DNA of 64,000 bases from Tissierellia bacterium (GTDB lineage: Bacteria > Bacillota > Clostridia > Tissierellales > Tepidimicrobiaceae), in assembly GCA_012839745.1 (NCBI GenBank), contig DUMS01000002.1, positions 32,537 to 96,536 of the forward strand, in the 5' to 3' direction. The notes beneath the pieces are model-generated. The model was not told where the DNA came from, did no database searches, and was given only the letters and a program-made list of their open reading frames with translations. Positions 9,331-20,429 of this stretch are shown here, piece by piece. Numbering within the stretch: the first letter of the stretch is position 1; each line of letters begins with the position of its first letter. The position numbers and the translations under genes were made by a program.

Positions 9331-9815
9331 TATTTTACCCCCATATCTCTCCATATTATACAGTTTCATGAATTCCACATTCTTGTTATTCCCTGTTCTT
9401 TAAACTGGAACAATATGGCAAATTTATAAAGTGATAATTTATTTTCTATTATATTCATAGATAGTTTCTTTATTACTACTTATTTCCATAAACTATGGAT
9501 AATTTTTATATTAAACCTGGTAGGCCTATATAATCCCTAAAGGATTTTTGATATACTATCTTGGGCTGGTAAACCTGCATGCATATTTATCAGGCCATGA
9601 ATTATGATTGTATTTTCCAGCCTGTCCTTTATCATCGCATATCTTTCTTCTATGCAACTCTACAGCTTGAAAATTTCAGAATGCTTTTCAAAAATATATC
9701 CCCTTTTTATTAGCTACTCGAAATATAGATAAAAAAATCGGGCATATTAATTGCCCAATTTTCTTCAATGTTATATACTAGAGCAAATTGCCCCAATTAT
9801 TTTGGAAGTGGAATA

Positions 9816-10568
9816 TTATTTGCTGCTGCCTGATTTAGATACCTTTTGTAAAAATGAAGAGGACATTCTCTCTGTAAAAGCATTTATTGATTCAATGAGT
9901 TTAGACTTTTCTTCAAGTATTTCTTGATATTGTTTTATGTAACGCTTATTCTCGATTTCCAGATTTCTAATAGTTTCTGTTAATTCATTAATCTTATCTG
10001 AACTTTCCTGTTTGAAGGCTTTAAATTCATCATTTAATTGTTTGTACTTATCCATTTCCAGCTTTAATTGAACTGAAATTTTTTCATATTCTGCTGTTGA
10101 TTCATTTCGATACGCCTTATAATCTTCCAGCAATTGTTCATACTTTTCCTGACTATTTGCAAGGTTGTTTTCCAGATTCTCGATTTCCTTCTTGCTATCC
10201 TCCAGCATTTGATCCTTTGCGGATAATTCCTGCCTAATCCGGTTAATAGTCTCATTTGCTGAAGCTAGCTGTTCGTTAAGAGCATTTATTTCATATAGAA
10301 ATAGTTTGCGCTCTTTAATGATATTTTCTGTAGATACTATTAAATCCAATACTGTCTTATCCTGATTTTCCTTGGAAAGAACATTTTCAGTATTAACATT
10401 TTCGTTTTCTATAACCAATTCTTCGACTTGCCCTTCATTTGACCCTTCCTGAACCTGCTCATTGTCAGCGCTAAGCTTAAACCAACCCTTATTTTTCTTT
10501 TTTTTGCTTGCCAATAAAGCCACCTCCTTAATTTCATATCTTGTACTCGAATACCTCGAGCTCTTCAT
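9816..10568 (-). CDS. Coiled-coil protein of unknown function
   Basis: Long Glu/Lys/Leu heptad-like region. Confidence 0.6.
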   Translation of the reverse strand: MKSSRYSSTRYEIKEVALLASKKKKNKGWFKLSADNEQVQEGSNEGQVEELVIENENVNTENVLSKENQDKTVLDLIVSTENIIKERKLFLYEINALNEQLASANETINRIRQELSAKDQMLEDSKKEIENLENNLANSQEKYEQLLEDYKAYRNESTAEYEKISVQLKLEMDKYKQLNDEFKAFKQESSDKINELTETIRNLEIENKRYIKQYQEILEEKSKLIESINAFTERMSSSFLQKVSKSGSSK

Positions 10569-10727
10569 ATTATCTTATTCCAAATGGTAATAGCAAAAAT
10601 ATGCTTACTCTAGTATATCTATGTTTAAATGAATGCTAATTTAGTTTTATGTATACTTCTACAAAAAGAACTATATTCCTCTAAAAATATATCGCAATTT
10701 TCGACATTTTTTTCATAATAGTCAGTT

Positions 10728-10958
10728 TTAACCTCCTCCTATGGGTGGAAAAATGGATACTACATCTCCATCTTTTAATTCCCTATCTGCTGGACCATCT
10801 CTACCGTTAAGCAGCATAATGGCCACCTCGTCTTCGTCTATGTTTAATGCTTTTAGTACATCTGATATAATAGTGCCTTCCTCAACATCCATTATTTGAG
10901 CCTTTTTTCTTCCTTGCCTAAAGTGTGCAAATAACCTCACTTCAACCCTAATCACCAT
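10728..10958 (-). CDS. MoaD/ThiS-family sulfur carrier
   Basis: RVEVRLFAHFRQGR...DGDVVSIFPPIGGG, C-terminal GG. Confidence 0.9.
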   Translation of the reverse strand: MVIRVEVRLFAHFRQGRKKAQIMDVEEGTIISDVLKALNIDEDEVAIMLLNGRDGPADRELKDGDVVSIFPPIGGG

Positions 10959-11108
10959 TACACCCCCTTTGATAATATAATAACATAAGTATAAGCCTAC
11001 TCAATATTGTTTTTAGAATTTTCAGCCGATTATTTAAAACAAAATTCCATAGCCTTTATAAACATATAATATTTTTGTAATTCTATCTATTAAGTTTATT
11101 CAATAAAA

Positions 11109-11130
11109 AACAGCCCTAAAAAGGGCTGTT
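11109..11130. terminator. Terminator at the end of the fdh operon
   Basis: AACAGCCCT-aaaa-AGGGCTGTT. Confidence 0.75.
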
Positions 11131-11892
11131 GCCTGTATATATACTCATCTTCTCTCCCCTTGCAAAGCCTACAAGGGTAATGCCAAGTTTTTCCGATATT
11201 TCCACTGCAAGGCTTGTAGGTGCCGAACGTGAAATGATAACCGGTACCTGCCTTTTCGCTGCCTTTATCAGTATTTCTGATGATACCCTCCCACTTGTAA
11301 GCACCATCTTGTCTTTAGTATCTATTCCATCCAACAGGGCTTTTCCGAATACCTTATCCAATGCATTATGCCTTCCAATATCCTCATTGAATACTATTAT
11401 TTCCTCCATACTACACAATGCACAGCTATGAACCCCTCCAGTTTTCATAAACATTTCTGACCTTTTATTGAATATTCTCATTAATGACTTTATGGACTCA
11501 ATGTTTACATGCAAAGGCTTTTCTATCCTCCTGGATTTGAAGGAGTCAAGTACATTGTAAAATACCGTGCCTTTCCCGCAGCCTGAGGTAATTGTCCTCT
11601 TTCCTCTAAAGTCCTTGCTGAATTCATTTATATTGTTTATATATGCATATCCTAATCCCTTTTCCTCATCTATATAAATCTTGTCAATATCGGAAAGTGC
11701 TGATATAAAGCCTTCAGAGTATAGAAATCCAACAGTCAGCTCCTTTAATGAATTGGGACTGCACAGAAGAGTTACAATCTCCTCATCATTTACAAATATA
11801 GTAAAAGGAAGCTCTGCTGCAACTATATCATCCTCACTGGTTATTTTATCTCTATCTACTCTTGTTATTTTTACTTCCTTTACATCCTTCAT
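11116..11892 (-). CDS. fdhD: Formate dehydrogenase accessory sulfurtransferase
   Basis: GVHSCALCSMEEIIVFNEDIGRHNALDKVFGKAL...TSGRVSSEI. Confidence 0.93.
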   Translation of the reverse strand: MKDVKEVKITRVDRDKITSEDDIVAAELPFTIFVNDEEIVTLLCSPNSLKELTVGFLYSEGFISALSDIDKIYIDEEKGLGYAYINNINEFSKDFRGKRTITSGCGKGTVFYNVLDSFKSRRIEKPLHVNIESIKSLMRIFNKRSEMFMKTGGVHSCALCSMEEIIVFNEDIGRHNALDKVFGKALLDGIDTKDKMVLTSGRVSSEILIKAAKRQVPVIISRSAPTSLAVEISEKLGITLVGFARGEKMSIYTGNSPF

Positions 11893-11897
11893 AATAT

Positions 11898-12506
11898 CTA
11901 CCTCAATTTGCCGGATATGGCCATTAGATAGTCCCTCAACTCTTCTCTTGTATTTAGATTTAAAAACATATCCCAGTTTGGACTGAATTCCCTGGCCTTT
12001 TCCTCTTCGATATAGTAGACATTAAGTTTTTTTATAAGTGAGTTAACAGACCTTTTGTCCTTTTGAAGGTGATTCTCTATGTCCTGTATCATATCCTTTG
12101 AATAGAAGGCATTAAAGGGCTCTATCCACTCTCCGAATTTTGTTATGCAGGCCATTACATTTAGCCCTTCAATTTCCTTCTTCATGAAGCGTATATAATC
12201 AAGATTTATATTGGGCATATCACAGGCTACAAAATAAACATAATGGCTTGAGGCCTCCACAAGGCCTGCATGTATGCCTGACAGAGGCCCTTTGCCCACA
12301 ATCTTATCCTCAACAATCTTATCTGTTGAGCCTATATAGTATTCAAACTTATTTGTTACAACTATTATCTCGTCAAACTCCCTCTTAAGCTTCCTCCTTA
12401 TGCTTTCTATAAGGCTTCTCTCATTTATTTTCAGCAGCTGTTTATCGAACCCCATGCGGGTGCTCTTTCCTCCAGCCAGTATAACTGCAGTGCCAAATTC
12501 AAGCAT
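11898..12506 (-). CDS. mobA: Molybdenum cofactor guanylyltransferase
   Basis: AVILAGGKSTRMGFDKQLL, GPLSGIHAGL, ACDMP. Confidence 0.9.
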   Translation of the reverse strand: MLEFGTAVILAGGKSTRMGFDKQLLKINERSLIESIRRKLKREFDEIIVVTNKFEYYIGSTDKIVEDKIVGKGPLSGIHAGLVEASSHYVYFVACDMPNINLDYIRFMKKEIEGLNVMACITKFGEWIEPFNAFYSKDMIQDIENHLQKDKRSVNSLIKKLNVYYIEEEKAREFSPNWDMFLNLNTREELRDYLMAISGKLR

Positions 12507-12510
12507 ATTG

Positions 12511-15201
12511 TCAGCTCCCTATCCTTTCTAATTTTACAGCAGTAACCTTCAGTTCCGGAATCTTTGAATATTCGTCCAAATCCATAGTATGGGTCAAATA
12601 GTTTACCCTTGTATCTGCGAAATGGAAAGGTATAAAAAGCACATTTTCATCTACAGCATCCGTAATCCTGGCAGTGACTACTATTTCTCCTCTCCTTGAT
12701 ATTACCCGTACTTTTTCACCGTCTGCAATGCCAAGCCTACTGGCTGTAGCTTCATTTATTTCCATAAACGAATGCGGCTGCAGTTTATTCAGCCCTTCAA
12801 CCCTTCCTGTAAGGGTTCTGGTGTGATAATGATATCTCAGTCTTCCTGTAGTCAGTATGAATGGATATTCTTCATCAGGGGTTTCAACGCTTTCCCTGTA
12901 ATCAATAGGCATAAAGAGCCCCTTGCCTCTCATTATTCTGTCCTTGTGAAGGTATTTAGTTCCCGGATGGCTTAAATCAGGACATGGCCACTGCAGTCCT
13001 TCTTCTTCAATTCTTTCATAGGTAATCCCTCCATATTGGGGAGTTACGCTTCTAATCTCCTCCATTATCTCACTGGGATGTGAGTATTCCTTTTCATGGC
13101 CAAGCCTTTTCATAATATCTGAAAGTATCTGCCAATCAGGCTTTGAATTTCCAACAGGCTTTATCCCCTGCCTTACCCTTTGGACTCTTCTTTCAGTATT
13201 TGTAAAAGTGCCATCCTTCTCAGCAAAGGAGGATGCAGGCAGTACTACATCTGCATATTCTGCAGTTTCCGTCAGGAATAAATCCTGTACTACCAGGAAG
13301 TCCAGGCTCCTTAGTGCTTTATCCACATGGCTTATATCCGGGTCTGATACCATTGGATTCTCCCCCATTATATACATAAACTTTAAGTTGCCCTTTTCTG
13401 CTTCTTTCATCATTTCGGCAACTGTAAGCCCTACAGTTCCTGATAGCTTTGCATTCCATGCCTTTTCAAACTTCTCCTTAACCTCCGGTTTAAATACCTT
13501 CTGGTATCCAGGATAGTCAGTAGGAACTGCACCCATATCTGTTGAGCCTTGAACGTTATTTTGACCTCTCAGTGGATTAACCCCTGCTGATTCCTTGCCT
13601 ACATTTCCGCATAGAAGGCTTAAGTTGGATATGCTCATTACACCGCTGGTTCCTGTGCTATGCTGGGTTACACCCATTGTATAATAAATTCCTGCCTTTG
13701 GAGCCCTTGCATATAATCGGGCAGCCTTTATTATATCTTCCTTGTCTACATTGCAAATCTGGGCTGCCACCTCCGGAGTATAGCCCTTTATGACCTCTCT
13801 GAATGCTTCGAAGTTCTCAGTATTCTTCTCTATAAATTCCTTATCATATAATTCCTCTTCCAATATAACATTCATCATTCCATTAAGCAATGCAACATTG
13901 GTGCCTGGCTTTATTTGCAGGTACACATCTGCCAGCTGGCTCAGCTCTATTCTCCTGGGGTCTGCCACTATGAGTTTTGCTCCCCTCTTTATTGCCCTCT
14001 TCATGAAAGTACTTATTACAGGATGGGTTTCCGTAGTATTTGACCCTATTATAAATATTAAGTCAGTGTTCAGAGTTTCCTCTATGCTATTTGTCATAGC
14101 CCCGGTTCCCAATGTAGTTGCAAGACCTGCAACTGTTGAAGAGTGTCAGAGGCGGGCACAGTGGTCCACATTGTTGGTCCCTATCAGCGCTCTGAACATC
14201 TTCTGGAACAGGTAGTTCTCCTCATTGGTGCATTTAGCTGATGATAGCCCTCCCAGGCTGTCAGGGCCATATTTCTCCCTTATTTCCTTTATCTTATTTA
14301 CAATCAAATCATAGGCTTCCTCCCAGGTAGCCTCTTCAAATTTGCCATTTCTCTTTATAAGCGGAGTTTTCAGCCTATCAGGATGATTTATAAAACCATA
14401 TCCAAATCTTCCTTTTACACACATGAGGCCATTGTTTGCCTTTCCTCGTGCAGGCTCTACTCCCACAACCCTGTTTCCCTTTACCAGCAGGTACATCTGG
14501 CACCCTACTCCACAATAGATACAGGTGGTTTTTACCTTTTTTACTTCCCAGGTCCTGAATTTCTCAGGCTTTTTGGGCATCAAGGCTCCCACAGGGCAAT
14601 TAGCCACACAGTTTCCGCAGGAAACGCAGTCTGAAGTTGCCAGCCCCATATCAAAGGGGGTGGATACCTTGGTATTAAATCCTCTGTTCTTAAAAGCAAT
14701 GGCGCTGGTACCCTGCAAATCCCTGCATACCCTTACGCATTTTCCGCAGAGTATGCACTTGTTCGGATCATAATAGTAGAACGGATTGGATTCATCAATA
14801 GGGTATTTCTTCTTTTCCCCTATATAGGAGCCCTTCTTTATGCCGTATTCATAGCAATAATCCATCAGCTTGCATTCTCCCGCCTTTTCACAGGTTAAAC
14901 AGTCCTCCGGATGGTTTGAGTATAACAGGTCAAGTATTTCCTTCCTTGCCTTTATTACCTTCTCGCTATGTGTTTCTATTTCCATTCCATCCCTTACCTT
15001 TGTGGAACATGAAGCTTCCAGGTTCCTTCTTCCCTTTATTTCCACTACACATAGCCTGCAGGCACCATAAGGCTCCAGCCTATCATCGTTACATAATGTA
15101 GGAATGGATATGCCTAGTCTATTGCAGGCTTCAAGTATGGTTATACCCTTATCAACCTGATACTTCTTGCCGTTGACAGTAATTTCAACCATTACATTCA
15201 A
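12511..15201 (-). CDS. fdhA: Formate dehydrogenase alpha subunit, selenoprotein (Sec at in-frame TGA); NuoG-like [2Fe-2S]/4Fe-4S N-terminus
   Basis: ORFs 14146..15201 and 12511..14112 are the same frame interrupted only by TGA: [30 protein letters not shown]. Confidence 0.93.
14117..14133 (-). promoter_or_regulatory. Bacterial SECIS-like hairpin 3' of the Sec TGA
   Basis: GTTGCA-ggtct-TGCAAC starting 12 nt after TGA; the GGUCU loop matches the recalled E. coli fdhF SECIS. Confidence 0.85.
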
Positions 15202-15230
15202 CCCCTATTCATTATGTATTGTAAAAAATT

Positions 15231-17108
15231 CTATCTCTTGATAACTGCACCTACAGGGCAGACTTCCATACATGTACCGCATTTAATACATTTTTCAGCA
15301 TCTATAGTATGCCTTTCCTTCACATTTCCTCTTATTGCTGAAACAGGACAGTTTCTGGCACACCTGGTACAGCCGATGCATTTGTCTGTAATGTAAAACT
15401 CCAATAATTCCCTACATACGCCAGCTGGGCATCTCTTTTCATATACGTGGGCTTTATATTCTTCCCTGAAGTACTTCAACGTTGATTTTACAGGATTTGA
15501 TGCAGTCTGTCCCAACCCGCAGAGGGAGCTTATAGTTATGTTTTCCGCTAGAGATTCAAGCCTTTCCAGGTCCTCTTCAGTTCCTTCGCCCCTGGTGATT
15601 CTCTCCAGTATTTCGAGCATCCTCTTGGTTCCTTCCCTGCAGGGTATGCATTTGCCACAGGACTCATCTACTGTGAAGTCCAAAAAGAATCTGGCTATAT
15701 CCACCATACAGTCATTCTCGTCAAGAACAATCATTCCTCCTGACCCCATTATGGAGCCTGTTTTGGCTAACGATGCAAAATCAACTGGTGTATCCAGAAA
15801 TTCTTCCGGTATACATCCTCCTGATGGCCCTCCCGTTTGAACTGCCTTAAACTTCCTGCCTCCAGCAATTCCTCCTCCTATATCAAATATTATTTCCCTC
15901 AATGTGGTTCCCATGGGAACCTCTACAAGCCCTGTATTCTTTACCTTACCTCCAAGAGCAAATACCTTGGTCCCGGAGGAATCCTCCGTACCAATGCTTC
16001 TAAACCAGTCTGCTCCATTGATGATTATTGGAGGTACATTTGCCAGGGTTTCAACGTTGTTTATGATTGTAGGCTTACCCCACAACCCCTTGTGAGCAGT
16101 TCTTTCCACCTTAGGCCTTGGCATTCCTCTTCTGCCTTCTATGGATTCCATTAAGGCTGTTCCCTCTCCACATACAAAGGCTCCTGCTCCAAGCCTCAGC
16201 TCTATATCAAAATTAAATCCTGTGCCGAATATGTTTTTACCTAAAAGCCCCTTGTCTCTGGCTTGCTTTATTGCAGTTCTCAGCCTTTCAACAGCTACCG
16301 GATATTCAGCTCTTACGTATATAAATCCCTGGTCTGAACCTATGGCATAACCGCATATGGCCATTCCTTCAAGTACCGAATGAGGGTCGCCTTCCAGTAT
16401 GCTTCTGTCCATAAAAGCACCAGGGTCCCCTTCATCAGCATTGCATATTACATATTTCTTATCTGCATGGTATTTATAGGCAGTTTCCCATTTCCTGCCT
16501 GTAGGGAATCCTGCTCCCCCTCTTCCCCTTAGATTGGACCGCTTTATTACCTCTATGACTTCTCCCTGCTCCATTTCAGTCAGTACCTTTGCCAACGCCT
16601 GATACCCGTCCAATGCAATATACTCATCTATATTGTTATAGTCTATGATTCCACAGTTTCTTAAGGCTATCTTCTTCTGTTTTTTGTAGAAATCCACCTG
16701 ATGTACAGGTATCACCTGTTCCCCTTTTCTCGCACCTTCAAAGAGTAGCCTTTCTACAATCTCATTTTTGCAGAGATGCTTTTCCACTATTTCATCTATG
16801 TCTTCAGGTTTTACCTTGCTGTAGAAAACCCCTTCAGGATATATTTCTATATTAGGGCCTGATTCACATAATCCAAAGCATCCTGCAATGCTTACCTCTA
16901 CATTTTTTAACCCTTTCCTGTCTATTGCTCTGATAAACCTTTCCTTTATGTCCTCCACCTTTGAAGAATGGCAGCCTGGGCCTCCGCATATAAGCACATG
17001 CCTGTATGACTTTTCCCCAATTAATTCCCTGTTCAGCTTATACAGCTTAGCCCCCATAGCCTTTAGGGTTCTTTCCTTGATAGCATCTAACTCCTGAATG
17101 GTTATCAT
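15231..17108 (-). CDS. NuoF-like NADH/FMN subunit of formate dehydrogenase
   Basis: NLRGRGGAGFPTGRKWE..., SCGKCIPCREGT, C-terminal 4Fe-4S ferredoxin motifs. Confidence 0.9.
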   Translation of the reverse strand: MITIQELDAIKERTLKAMGAKLYKLNRELIGEKSYRHVLICGGPGCHSSKVEDIKERFIRAIDRKGLKNVEVSIAGCFGLCESGPNIEIYPEGVFYSKVKPEDIDEIVEKHLCKNEIVERLLFEGARKGEQVIPVHQVDFYKKQKKIALRNCGIIDYNNIDEYIALDGYQALAKVLTEMEQGEVIEVIKRSNLRGRGGAGFPTGRKWETAYKYHADKKYVICNADEGDPGAFMDRSILEGDPHSVLEGMAICGYAIGSDQGFIYVRAEYPVAVERLRTAIKQARDKGLLGKNIFGTGFNFDIELRLGAGAFVCGEGTALMESIEGRRGMPRPKVERTAHKGLWGKPTIINNVETLANVPPIIINGADWFRSIGTEDSSGTKVFALGGKVKNTGLVEVPMGTTLREIIFDIGGGIAGGRKFKAVQTGGPSGGCIPEEFLDTPVDFASLAKTGSIMGSGGMIVLDENDCMVDIARFFLDFTVDESCGKCIPCREGTKRMLEILERITRGEGTEEDLERLESLAENITISSLCGLGQTASNPVKSTLKYFREEYKAHVYEKRCPAGVCRELLEFYITDKCIGCTRCARNCPVSAIRGNVKERHTIDAEKCIKCGTCMEVCPVGAVIKR

Positions 17109-17123
17109 GTATTTCCCTCCATT

Positions 17124-17609
17124 CTATCTATATTGCTCAATGATTTCTTCCACCCTGTCTGCAGTAAGCCTTCCATGGATTTGTCCGTTTATCATCATTA
17201 CAGGTGCAAGCCCGCAAGAACCTAAACACCTTGTGGCATCAATTGAAAACCTGCCGTCGGGAGTAGTTTGTCCCACTGTAATACCCAATAGCTCCTCTAT
17301 TTTTTTAAGTATCTCCTGACCGCCCTTTACATAGCATGCAGTTCCCAAACAGACTCCTATGACATTTTCACCCTTTGGATGAAGGGAAAACTGGGAATAA
17401 AATGTCGCTACTCCAAATATTTCTGCCAAGGGTATCTTAAGCTCCTTTGAAATCAGCTTTGCAATTTCATAAGGAATGTATCCAAACAATTCCTGAACTT
17501 CCTGAAGTACCAGCATGAGTACTCCATCCTTATGTCTGTTATTCTCAATGAATTCATTAAGCTTGTCAATTTTCTCCCTATTTGCTTCCCAATTGAATTT
17601 TAGCTCCAT
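17124..17609 (-). CDS. NuoE-like thioredoxin-fold [2Fe-2S] subunit
   Basis: GVATFYSQFSLHPKGENVIGVCLGTACYVKG...CLGSCGLAPVM; start revised to the ATG after AAGGGGGA. Confidence 0.9.
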   Translation of the reverse strand: MELKFNWEANREKIDKLNEFIENNRHKDGVLMLVLQEVQELFGYIPYEIAKLISKELKIPLAEIFGVATFYSQFSLHPKGENVIGVCLGTACYVKGGQEILKKIEELLGITVGQTTPDGRFSIDATRCLGSCGLAPVMMINGQIHGRLTADRVEEIIEQYR

Positions 17610-17640
17610 ACTCAATCCCCCTTGCCATGTTATCAAAAAA

Positions 17641-17662
17641 GACAGCTTATATTCTGCTGTCC
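17641..17662 (-). terminator. Terminator after the glutamate-cysteine ligase gene
   Basis: GGACAGC...GCTGTC followed by TTTTTT on the minus strand. Confidence 0.7.
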
Positions 17663-17715
17663 TTATTATTCTTATGAATAGCAATTTTAGAATATTTATA
17701 TTTACTTAAAATAAT

Positions 17716-19014
17716 TTATGCATTTATTGTTTTACTCAATACACACCAGCTTATGGACTCCTTCCTTCCCAGTGCTGATTTTTCCCTTGTGATTTCGTAT
17801 GGATTCTTATTATGCCTTAGCATTTCCTCAAGAGGCAATAAGTATTTCCTTTCCCTTTCACTTAAGGCATTCTTTGCAAGTTGAACAATATAGTTTCCTG
17901 CATCCAACAGAGTTTTCCCCTTAAACTCAGCATATAGCCCCTTTTTAACAAGCTCCTCTTTTGTCCTTAATACTTCTTCTTCTCTTACATCCTTTGCAAA
18001 ATCATACAGTTTTTCCAAATTATTTTCATCATACAGAAGCCCCTTTATTAAGGCTGCTGCCGAAAAGTTCAATGGATATGGAACTGCATCCATCATTCTT
18101 ATTTCTATATACTTCTTTGTCCTTACATCTGGAAATACCATAGTTAAAATATGCTCCAGCTCTTCAATGGAATATCCATCCGGGTCAAATATCTCCCTAA
18201 CCAGCTTGTTCCCCGTGGGATAAGTCTTTTGCCCGTCAGATATGAATATTGGAGGCATGTTTAATATGTATTCTGCATACTTCCTATATCCAAAATCCTC
18301 ATCAAAGGTTCCTTTTGCAATTCCACATCTGTCGTCATCGCAGTTGCTCCATATATGTGCCCTGAGGCTATGCTTTTCCCAAATATTCCCTTCAAAATAG
18401 TATCCATTGTCAAAAATAGCATAGAGCACTGGAGATAAAGCACTGGCAGTTTTGAACTTTCTTACATAATCCTTTTCCGATTCATAATCTATAGATATCT
18501 GCACAGATGCAGTACCCTTCATCATGTTGTGGGCATGAATTCCCTTTGTCTTAAAGTATTCGTACATATAGTCATATCTCTTCTTAGGTATTAGCCTGAT
18601 ATCTTGTATTCTGGTTACAGGATGGTATCCGGTTGTTATAAGCCCCTGATTTTTTCTATCCAGTATTGGTATGATATCATTTAGAAAGCTGAAATAATCC
18701 CTTTCCAAATCCTCTATATTCCTTTGAGGTGCTATGCTGAGCTCTATCTGGCTTCCTGGCTCTAGGCTTATGGTTTTGTTTTCACTATTAAGCCCAAGTA
18801 TATTATCTCCTTCATACCTGCCATTCCAGCCCTTTAGCTCCAATTCCCTTAATGTTTCACCAACTCCATCCTTCCCGTAATAGGAAACAGTCTTTAAGGT
18901 ATCTTTGTATATTACAAAGTGTTCCAGTTCCACGCCTATTCTAAGATCCTCTTTCCTCTTTTCATGTTTCCTAAAATATGCAGCAAACTTTTCAATCTGT
19001 TTTTCGTAATCCAA
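17716..19014 (-). CDS. Glutamate-cysteine ligase family (GCS2/EgtA-type)
   Basis: LRIGVELEHFVI...SLEPGSQIELSIAPQ...GTASVQISIDY. Confidence 0.85.
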   Translation of the reverse strand: MDYEKQIEKFAAYFRKHEKRKEDLRIGVELEHFVIYKDTLKTVSYYGKDGVGETLRELELKGWNGRYEGDNILGLNSENKTISLEPGSQIELSIAPQRNIEDLERDYFSFLNDIIPILDRKNQGLITTGYHPVTRIQDIRLIPKKRYDYMYEYFKTKGIHAHNMMKGTASVQISIDYESEKDYVRKFKTASALSPVLYAIFDNGYYFEGNIWEKHSLRAHIWSNCDDDRCGIAKGTFDEDFGYRKYAEYILNMPPIFISDGQKTYPTGNKLVREIFDPDGYSIEELEHILTMVFPDVRTKKYIEIRMMDAVPYPLNFSAAALIKGLLYDENNLEKLYDFAKDVREEEVLRTKEELVKKGLYAEFKGKTLLDAGNYIVQLAKNALSERERKYLLPLEEMLRHNKNPYEITREKSALGRKESISWCVLSKTINA

Positions 19015-19045
19015 AATTATTCACCTCTTTTTGGTGCTATGAAGT

Positions 19046-19522
19046 TTATTTGGTAAGCTCGAATATCTGGCCATTGGTTATTTTCATAAGGTCATCCACT
19101 TTAATTTCTATTTGAACTCCTATTTTCCCGCCGCTTACTATAATCTTTTCAAGCATCAGGGCAGACTCATCTATAAATGTAGGATATTCCTTTTTCATTC
19201 CTATGGGAGAACATCCTCCCCTAACATAGCCTGTGTATTTTGTAATATCCTTTACATGTACCATTTCAATATTCTTCTCATTAGCGGCATTGGCTGCCTT
19301 CTTCAAATCCAGCTCCTTTTCAACGGGGATGACAAACACATATATTTCCCTGCTTTTTCCCATGGTAACTAAAGTCTTAAATACAGTATTTACATCTCTT
19401 CCAATTTTATTAGCTACTGATATTCCGTCTATTTTCCCATCACTGCTGTCATATGTAAGCACTGAATACTCTATGTTTTTACTATCCAGAATCCTCATGA
19501 CATTGGTCTTAATCTTTGACAT
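19046..19522 (-). CDS. ybaK: Cys-tRNA(Pro) deacylase (YbaK/EbsC family)
   Basis: VFKTLVTMGKSREIYVFVIPVEKELDLKKAA...GYVRGGCSPIGMKKEYPTFID. Confidence 0.9.
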   Translation of the reverse strand: MSKIKTNVMRILDSKNIEYSVLTYDSSDGKIDGISVANKIGRDVNTVFKTLVTMGKSREIYVFVIPVEKELDLKKAANAANEKNIEMVHVKDITKYTGYVRGGCSPIGMKKEYPTFIDESALMLEKIIVSGGKIGVQIEIKVDDLMKITNGQIFELTK

Positions 19523-19616
19523 AGCAACACCTGCTCTTTTCCTTATTTATTGAATATTTTGTATTTTTCGCTGAACAAAATATATTTACCCAAGTTGTGC
19601 CTGAAGTAACCATCTA

Positions 19617-20306
19617 TTATGCATTTTTATCTGCCAGCTTATCCCTGATAAATCTTATATCATCATCTATGAACCTGTGGTTTATTCCATTGATATCGAA
19701 TTTAACCAGCTTAAATACAAACTGCATTATACATCCTCCCAGCAATGACATCATAACAGTTCCAACTCCCACTTTTCCTCCCAGTAGAAATCCTACTGCC
19801 ACTGCAGTTATCTCCTGAACGTTTTTTATTAATCCAACGGGTTTTTTAGTCTTCCTGGCGAGGGCTATCATAAGCCCATCCCTGGGTCCTGAACCTAATT
19901 CAGCATCAATATACAAGTAAGTGCCAAATCCTATAATCAGCAAACCCAGTACAAGCATCAAAACCCTTGGCAATACCCCCTCAAAGGCAGGAACCAGATT
20001 ATTCATCATCAAAACATCCATGAATATCCCTATGAATATCATATTAAATATGGTTCCCCAGCCTATTCTTTCCTTAAATACAAAGTTGAATAATATTATT
20101 GCCGCTCCAACTGAAATACTTGCCTGGCCCATTGTAATCCCGAAAACATTGGATATTCCCTGATGAAATACCTCCCATGCCCCAAGGCCCAAATCGGCAT
20201 TAATGGTCATTACTATGCCATATGCTAATATGAAGTATCCTGAAAACAGTTTAATCAGCTTTAACATAATTCTTTTTATCGTGCTCCTCATAGCATGCCT
20301 TCCCAC
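19617..20306 (-). CDS. YczE/YitT-type membrane protein
   Basis: GYFILAYGIVMTINADLGLGAWEVFHQGIS...GSGPRDGLM. Confidence 0.8.
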   Translation of the reverse strand: MGRHAMRSTIKRIMLKLIKLFSGYFILAYGIVMTINADLGLGAWEVFHQGISNVFGITMGQASISVGAAIILFNFVFKERIGWGTIFNMIFIGIFMDVLMMNNLVPAFEGVLPRVLMLVLGLLIIGFGTYLYIDAELGSGPRDGLMIALARKTKKPVGLIKNVQEITAVAVGFLLGGKVGVGTVMMSLLGGCIMQFVFKLVKFDINGINHRFIDDDIRFIRDKLADKNA

Positions 20307-20429
20307 CTGTCAATATAGTCTAGTTAGATTCAATTATATCATTTTTATCAGCCATCAGGAATAATCCTTTTCAATTTAAAGGAATGCGGTTATGATATAA
20401 TAAGAATAACCCTACAGATAGAAGGTGAT

